NCBI GenBank assembly: GCA_002307215.1
Contig: DBTU01000059.1
Coordinates: 1 to 16,971, forward strand
Source of the DNA: Lachnoclostridium sp. UBA1308
GTDB taxonomy: Bacteria > Bacillota > Clostridia > Lachnospirales > Lachnospiraceae
DNA: 16,971 bases
Reading direction: 5' to 3'
Below, in pieces: positions 13,432-16,971 of the stretch. Made by a program: the position numbers and the translations under genes. How positions within the stretch are numbered: the stretch's first letter is position 1; the number at the start of each line of letters is the position of its first letter. A model generated the notes under the pieces. That model was not told the DNA's origin. It saw nothing but the letters and a program-made list of their open reading frames with translations, and did not search any database.

Positions 13432-14796
13432 ATGAGCCATCCGTATGATTTGAAAATAATTGATCGTATCATTCAGGAAGAAATGCAGGAAATGAAAATC
13501 CCCGGTCTGGCTATTGCCATTGTATCGGATACAGATACTATTTATCTGAAGGGCTTTGGGAAGACAAATGAGTCGGGAGGCAGAGTAACAGAAAAGACCG
13601 CATTCTTTATCGGTTCCTCCAGTAAATCCTTTACTGCCATGGCAATTATGCAGCTGGAAGAAGCCGGAGCTTTGGATATTAATGCTCCGGTTATAAAGTA
13701 TCTGCCAGAGTTTAAGCAGATAAAGAACGCAGAGGAGGTGACGCTCCGTCAGCTCCTCAATCACACCAGCGGTTTTTCAACTTATGAGGGAATGAAAGTA
13801 TTTAACCGGAAGGCCGGTGAAAGTCTGTCACAGTTTGTGGAAAATTTACATAAATTCAAGTTAAGCAGAAAGCCCGGTGCATCCTATGAGTATTCCAATC
13901 TTAATTATGTGATACTGGGGGCAATTATTGAAGCCGTATCCGGCATGACCTATGAAAATTATATTGATAATAAGATATTTAAACCATTAAATATGAACCG
14001 TTCCTTTGCTGATTACCGGAAGGCATTAAATTATGGACTGGAAAAGGGATATCAGCCGGTCTTAGGTCTGATTCATCAGACAGAATATGATTTTCATCCG
14101 GAAATCATACCGGCCGGATATATCGCAAGCTGTGCAGAGGATATGGCACAATACCTGATTGCGAACCTGAACGGGGGCAGCTGTAGGAATTCAAGAATCT
14201 TATCGAAGGAAATGGTTCGTATGCTTCATACGAAATCATCAGAGACAAGCGATCACTACGGACTTGGCTGGTTCGATTATGGCGAACTCGTACATCATGG
14301 CGGAAGTGCTGAGAATTATCATGCGAATATGATGTTGATTCCTTCCGGAGGGCTTGGTATTGCAATTATGTATAATATCAATGACAATATATCCGGTGCT
14401 TTTACAAAGGGCAGCTTTGGAAGTGGTGAAACTGTCTCATATGACCGGATTCAATCCAGAATAATAAATGCTCTGACAGGAAAAGATATGATATCTCCTG
14501 TTATAGCCAGAGGGAAGGGATTTCATAAGAAGGTAAACATCATACTTGGCGGTATATTTACCATGATAACTTTATATGGCTGCGTTGTCCTAAGCAGTTT
14601 TGCTGTTCCTCTTCCTTTGCTTCTGATTATGGATGCCATACTTCCTATATTCTTGTTAATAGCCATTCCCCGACTGTTCAAGGCAAGCTGGAAGGCCTTG
14701 TTTCGCTTTGCAGCAGGTTTTGCCCATGCGATGTATACACTCCAGCTATATCTGATCTTAATAGGAGTAATAAAATTAATTCTGGTGCTGCTTTAG
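13432..14796 (+). CDS. Serine hydrolase of the beta-lactamase/D-peptidase (S12) class with membrane tail
   Basis: Residues 5-345 are a class C beta-lactamase-fold domain: SSSK with Ser62 as nucleophile and Lys65, the second motif YSN at 154-156, and HHGGS (288-292), which supplies the third motif His-x-Gly. LLNHTSGF and PGASYEYSN are further family landmarks. The last 90 residues hold about three hydrophobic segments (for example IILGGIFTMITLYGCVVLSS and LLLIMDAILPIFLLIAIPRL) that anchor the protein. No signal peptide is visible at the N-terminus, so the side of the membrane facing the catalytic domain is uncertain. Members act as D-aminopeptidases, DD-carboxypeptidases or esterases; true beta-lactamases are rarer. 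AAAGGAG lies about 12 bases before the ATG. It ends the amidohydrolase row; no terminator follows before the degraded region. Confidence 0.85.
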   Translation: MSHPYDLKIIDRIIQEEMQEMKIPGLAIAIVSDTDTIYLKGFGKTNESGGRVTEKTAFFIGSSSKSFTAMAIMQLEEAGALDINAPVIKYLPEFKQIKNAEEVTLRQLLNHTSGFSTYEGMKVFNRKAGESLSQFVENLHKFKLSRKPGASYEYSNLNYVILGAIIEAVSGMTYENYIDNKIFKPLNMNRSFADYRKALNYGLEKGYQPVLGLIHQTEYDFHPEIIPAGYIASCAEDMAQYLIANLNGGSCRNSRILSKEMVRMLHTKSSETSDHYGLGWFDYGELVHHGGSAENYHANMMLIPSGGLGIAIMYNINDNISGAFTKGSFGSGETVSYDRIQSRIINALTGKDMISPVIARGKGFHKKVNIILGGIFTMITLYGCVVLSSFAVPLPLLLIMDAILPIFLLIAIPRLFKASWKALFRFAAGFAHAMYTLQLYLILIGVIKLILVLL

Positions 14797-14835
14797 TGGC
14801 TGTCACATATTGAATTTAAGAGGATGTAAACAAAT

Positions 14836-14997
14836 ATGAGAATGAAAAAATCAAAAATAGCTGTGATTGGCTGTGGTCTGGTGGGTTCCTCCACAGCCTT
14901 CAGCCTGGTTACACAGGGAGTATGTGATGAAATTCTGATGATTGATATCAATGCTGATCCATCAGCTCCGAAAAGAGAAAATGATCTATTCTCATGA
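14836..14997 (+). pseudogene. ldh: N-terminal fragment of L-lactate dehydrogenase
   Basis: The frame begins with the Rossmann-fold NAD-binding strand KIAVIGCGLVGSSTAFSLVT (Gly-x-Gly-x-x-Gly) followed by QGVCDEILMIDIN, an unmistakable start of an L-lactate/malate dehydrogenase. After the Asp-Ile-Asn at residues 37-39, where the enzyme should continue with a charged helix, the text changes and stops 14 codons later. The catalytic part is missing. The junction with the following antitoxin fragment lies near 14950-14960. AAGAGGATG upstream is a weak ribosome binding site. Confidence 0.75.
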
Positions 14998-15367
14998 AAC
15001 AGCCTTATTTATGAATGACCTGACTGACAGTGACCCAGTGGCTTATAGCGTGACAGTACCAACCGGTTACAATACAAGCAAATTAAATAAGGATGGACTG
15101 ATTGTGCATACCATTAAAAAAGAATTATTTGATCTTGGCATCTGTACCAAACAGACCACCTTTGGAAATGACATCAGGACATACAGTATGGAGCGGAGCA
15201 TTTGCGACATCTTGCGGGACAGAAATAATCAGGACGCAGCAGTGGTATCAGATGCTCTCAAAAGATACGCACGCAGACCGGATAAGGATTTAAATATGAT
15301 TATGAGATATGCAAATCTTTTCAGAGTAGAAAAAATTTTAAGATATTACTTGGAGGTGTTACTATGA
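14954..15367 (+). pseudogene. AbiEi-like antitoxin fragment, N-terminus missing
   Basis: From about HQLRKEKMIYSHETALFMND onward this is the C-terminal domain of a second AbiEi-type antitoxin, of another subgroup than the intact one: YSVTVPTGYNTSKL, VHTIKKELFDLG, KQTTFGN, SMERSICDILRDRNN and a C-terminal MRYANLFRVEKILRYYLEVL. The winged-helix N-terminal domain of about 65 residues is absent, replaced by the lactate dehydrogenase fragment in another frame. The only possible in-frame starts are TTG at 14942 or internal ATGs without a ribosome binding site. Its stop overlaps the start of the following toxin fragment (ATGA-like spacing), the usual operon layout. Without its DNA-binding domain it cannot repress, and it is probably untranslated. 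Confidence 0.75.
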
Positions 15368-15678
15368 ACACATCAACTCAGCTGAAAGTTTTGATAAGAA
15401 ATTAAGCAAAAGATAAAAGTGTACAAGCTGAAATTATTTTAAGAAACTTCATGCTTGAGCGGTTACCGGAGAGAATATCGCTGTCCACTTTTCGAGAAAA
15501 ATTCATATTAAAGGGCGGGATGTTGTTGGCTGCGATGCTTGGTATTGATACCCTATCCACAATGGATATCGACGCGACGATTAGAGGGATTGCTTTTTCC
15601 GAGGAATCGTTGGAGGAAGCACTGAAAACAATATTAGCGTATCCTGTAGATGACGGGGAAGTGGGGATTTCAACGTAA
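15364..15678 (+). pseudogene. AbiEii-like toxin fragment, nonsense-mutated and truncated
   Basis: The frame starts MNTSTQLKVLIRN right behind the antitoxin fragment with GGAGG ahead, hits TAA at 15403-15405 (relatives carry Leu there, so TTA to TAA is enough), and continues in frame with AKDKSVQAEIILRNFMLERL, the KGGMLLAAMLGID motif and the metal-binding STMDIDATIRG. It ends soon after YPVDDG, where the remaining two thirds of the protein should follow. The junction with the recombinase lies near 15650-15660. Even if translation restarted at 15451, the product would lack the catalytic C-terminal half, so the toxin is dead. Confidence 0.8.
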
Positions 15679-16304
15679 GTTTGAAAAGGGCGACATCTTC
15701 ACGAAGTATAAGAATTTCATGGGATATGATTGCGTTGACGATGAGATTGTAATTGTTCCAGAACAAGCAAAAGTAGTCAGAAAAATATTTGACTTATATT
15801 TGCAGGGTCTGTCACTGGGACAAATAAAGTCTTATCTGGAATCCCAGGGGATTATAACAGTAACGGGTAAGGATGACTGGAATGCGAAAATAATTCGGGA
15901 TATGCTCAAGAACGAGAAATACAAGGGAGAGACAATGCTGCAAAAAACTTTTACCGAGGATTTTATGACCGGTAAGAAAAGCAAAAATATAGGTAAGTAT
16001 CTTCTGGGAAATCTGCTTGTGTGCGGCGATTGTGGAGCGCCTTATCGAAGAAGGACGGAGCGGGGTAGGGTTGTCTGGTGCTGTGCCACAAGGATAGAAA
16101 AAGGGAAAGAGGCGTGTCCGCACTCCCACTACTTTGGATGAAGGATGGGTGCAGGATGTACTGGGAGTGGCCATTTGCCAGAACGTAGATTATGATGAAG
16201 GCATAATCAGAAATGAGGTTGATAAAGTTCAAATCTTTGATACGTATATTCTGATTTTTCGCATGGATGGGTCGCAGGAGAAAAGGTCATTCCAGAATGA
16301 CTGA
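15650..16304 (+). pseudogene. Large serine recombinase fragment, deleted and frameshifted
   Basis: This is the middle and C-terminal part of a large serine recombinase. WGFQRKFEKGDIFTKYKNFM and VIVPEQAKVVRKIFDLYLQG, then WNAKIIRDMLKNEKYKGETM form the recombinase domain. The zinc-ribbon part follows as LVCGDCGAPYRRRT and WCCATR with EACPHS. The N-terminal catalytic domain with the active serine is missing. Between GKKSKN and YLLGNLL a segment present in relatives is deleted. A single extra base near 16124-16127 then shifts the frame: the true C-terminus continues in another frame (TTLDEGWVQDVL, DYDEGIIRNEVDKVQIFDTY) to TGA at 16302. The first frame stops at 16141. Such recombinases move ICEs and phages, so this is the likely origin of the scars around it. 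Confidence 0.8.
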
Positions 16305-16385
16305 ATCTATGATATACTAATAATTGTCAATAAGAATGGAGGTTAAAGCCTCCGGCAAAGATTGATTGGGGCAAAACTCAACTAA

Positions 16386-16433
16386 GAAAAAGCAAGCTGA
16401 AAGGCTTGTTTTTCGCTATACGCTGTTTTTTTT
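16386..16433 (+). terminator. Probable terminator after the recombinase remnant
   Basis: GAAAAAGCAAGC (16386-16397) pairs with GCTTGTTTTTC (16404-16414) with one bulged G, and eight T residues follow at 16426-16433. The distance of the T run from the stem is more than ideal, but the T residues in the right arm help. Confidence 0.5.
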
Positions 16434-16474
16434 GTTGGTATAATTCGCAATAATTACGAACAGAAAAGGCAGTA

Positions 16475-16570
16475 GTGGTTTATAAAATTTTTAAAGAAGA
16501 TGATGTCGTAATCCACGATTTGCGTTTAAGCGGTTATTATTTTGAATTTGAATCAAACCTTGTGATTTAA
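16475..16570 (+). CDS. Very short frame, possible gene remnant
   Basis: From GTG at 16475 the frame gives 31 residues (MVYKIFKEDDVVIHDLRLSG, then YYFEFESNLVI). The composition is protein-like, mixing charged and aromatic residues, and AAAAGG lies just upstream, but its size and the damaged surroundings make a remnant more likely. I do not recognise it. Confidence 0.25.
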   Translation: MVYKIFKEDDVVIHDLRLSGYYFEFESNLVI

Positions 16571-16587
16571 TAGCATAAAGATATGAT
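16560..16587 (+). promoter_or_regulatory. Promoter of the second AraC-family gene
   Basis: TTGTGA (16560-16565), a 16-base spacer and TATGAT (16582-16587) make a good sigma-A match, giving a leader of about 60 bases to the start codon. Confidence 0.5.
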
Positions 16588-16655
16588 AAAATGGTGTTAA
16601 ATGCTTTTATAATAAACTACGAGTTTCTGAGTATTCGTGTGATTTTGGAGGAGGT

Positions 16656-16971
16656 ATGGTAACAGATATATTATGCCAAATACATTACTGTAATAGGCAA
16701 AATTTAAAGGACCCTGTAATAGTTCCGTACGGAGTTACAAGGATTTTGCAACATCACGAAATGATCTTTGTTTTCGAGGGGAGCGGCCATATCGTGATTG
16801 GAGAAAACAGATATCCGATGAAAAAGGGCATGCTGTTCTATATTCCTCCGGGTATTCAGCAAACAATCGAGCCACGCCCTCAAAATCCCGAACATTATAT
16901 GACGGTGCATTTCAGCGGCTCGCGTATGGTGCTCGACCCGGACGGGACATGGAAGTATCGGGAGAATATCC
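16656..16971 (+). CDS. AraC-family transcriptional regulator, N-terminal part (runs off the window)
   Basis: The 105 complete codons encode the cupin-type sugar-binding domain of an AraC-family regulator: VPYGVTRILQHHEMIFVFEG, then GSGHIVIGENRYPMKKGMLF, YIPPGIQQTIEPRPQNPEHY and MTVHFSG. The pattern of two short beta-hairpins with KKG-x-x-x-x-IPPG is typical of the AraC_binding (PF02311) domain. The DNA-binding domain must lie beyond the window end. GGAGGAGG ends one base before the ATG, so the ribosome would use the first GGAGG (four-base gap). A promoter is visible 70 bases upstream. Such regulators usually sit next to the sugar-uptake or glycoside hydrolase genes they control, which would be downstream. 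The gene appears intact as far as visible, in contrast to the remnants just before it. Confidence 0.8.
   Translation, partial: MVTDILCQIHYCNRQNLKDPVIVPYGVTRILQHHEMIFVFEGSGHIVIGENRYPMKKGMLFYIPPGIQQTIEPRPQNPEHYMTVHFSGSRMVLDPDGTWKYRENI

Larger units (their letters stand above)
16305..16655. other. Intergenic region before the second AraC-family gene
   Basis: It holds a GGAGG/CCTCC hairpin (16338-16353), an A-rich/T-rich hairpin with a T run (16386-16433), an isolated TATAAT at 16439-16444 without a -35 box, a 31-residue frame and a promoter for the next gene. No longer gene is present on either strand. Confidence 0.5.

Noticed and set aside
13348..13764. 138-codon minus-strand frame over the serine hydrolase start
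   Set aside because: It is antisense to conserved catalytic sequence (SSSK region) and has no promoter or ribosome binding site.
16338..16360. AAAGCCTCCGGC string resembling part of the c-di-GMP-I (GEMM) riboswitch
   Set aside because: The other conserved GEMM parts (upstream GGGCAAACC arm in the right order, the A-rich three-way junction and the second GGGGTTACC arm) are absent; it is explained by a plain GGAGG/CCTCC hairpin.
1..16971. CRISPR array, tRNA or rRNA genes
   Set aside because: No regularly spaced repeats, no cloverleaf with CCA-type end and no rRNA-like conserved stretches were found on reading.

Overview
The window looks like an accessory region from a low-GC Gram-positive of the class Clostridia, most likely a Lachnospiraceae-type genome. 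Support: AT-rich coding with strong AGGAGG-type ribosome binding sites, hairpin-plus-T terminators, a FliB-family protein, AbiE-type toxin-antitoxin genes, and cargo fragments typical of Tn1549/CTn-like conjugative elements. No rRNA, tRNA or CRISPR array was seen.

Left part (about 1-1570): decayed cargo of a conjugative element. It holds an N-terminal fragment fused out of frame at a probable deletion, one apparently complete small protein, a truncated membrane-anchored protein, a small zinc-ribbon protein and a sigma-factor-like pseudogene, separated by three good terminators. Positions 1571-5945 are a set of single genes in AT-rich DNA: a FliB-family cysteine-cluster protein, an intact AbiEi/AbiEii toxin-antitoxin pair with a clear promoter and an 18-bp perfect inverted repeat, and a conserved-looking hypothetical protein whose reading frame breaks close to its start.

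Central part (about 6068-14796): the main functional block. An AraC/DUF6597 regulator precedes a class III PLP aminotransferase and an APC amino-acid permease. A minus-strand XRE-cupin regulator then stands divergent to a row of an amidohydrolase (prolidase/imidazolonepropionase-like), a CapA-family metallophosphoesterase-fold protein and a membrane-anchored serine hydrolase of the beta-lactamase/D-peptidase class. Together they suggest import and breakdown of an amide- or peptide-linked amino compound (amide hydrolases, an amino-acid permease, a PLP enzyme and two regulators). The substrate cannot be read from sequence, and I know of no named pathway with this gene set.

Right part (about 14836-16304): a chain of truncated genes joined end to end: the first 39 or so codons of an L-lactate dehydrogenase, an AbiEi-like fragment without its N-terminus, an AbiEii-like fragment with an early stop codon and no C-terminus, and a serine recombinase fragment with an internal deletion and a frameshift. 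This is a recombination hot spot, or the scar of a mobile element. After a noncoding stretch the window ends inside a second AraC-family regulator with its own promoter.
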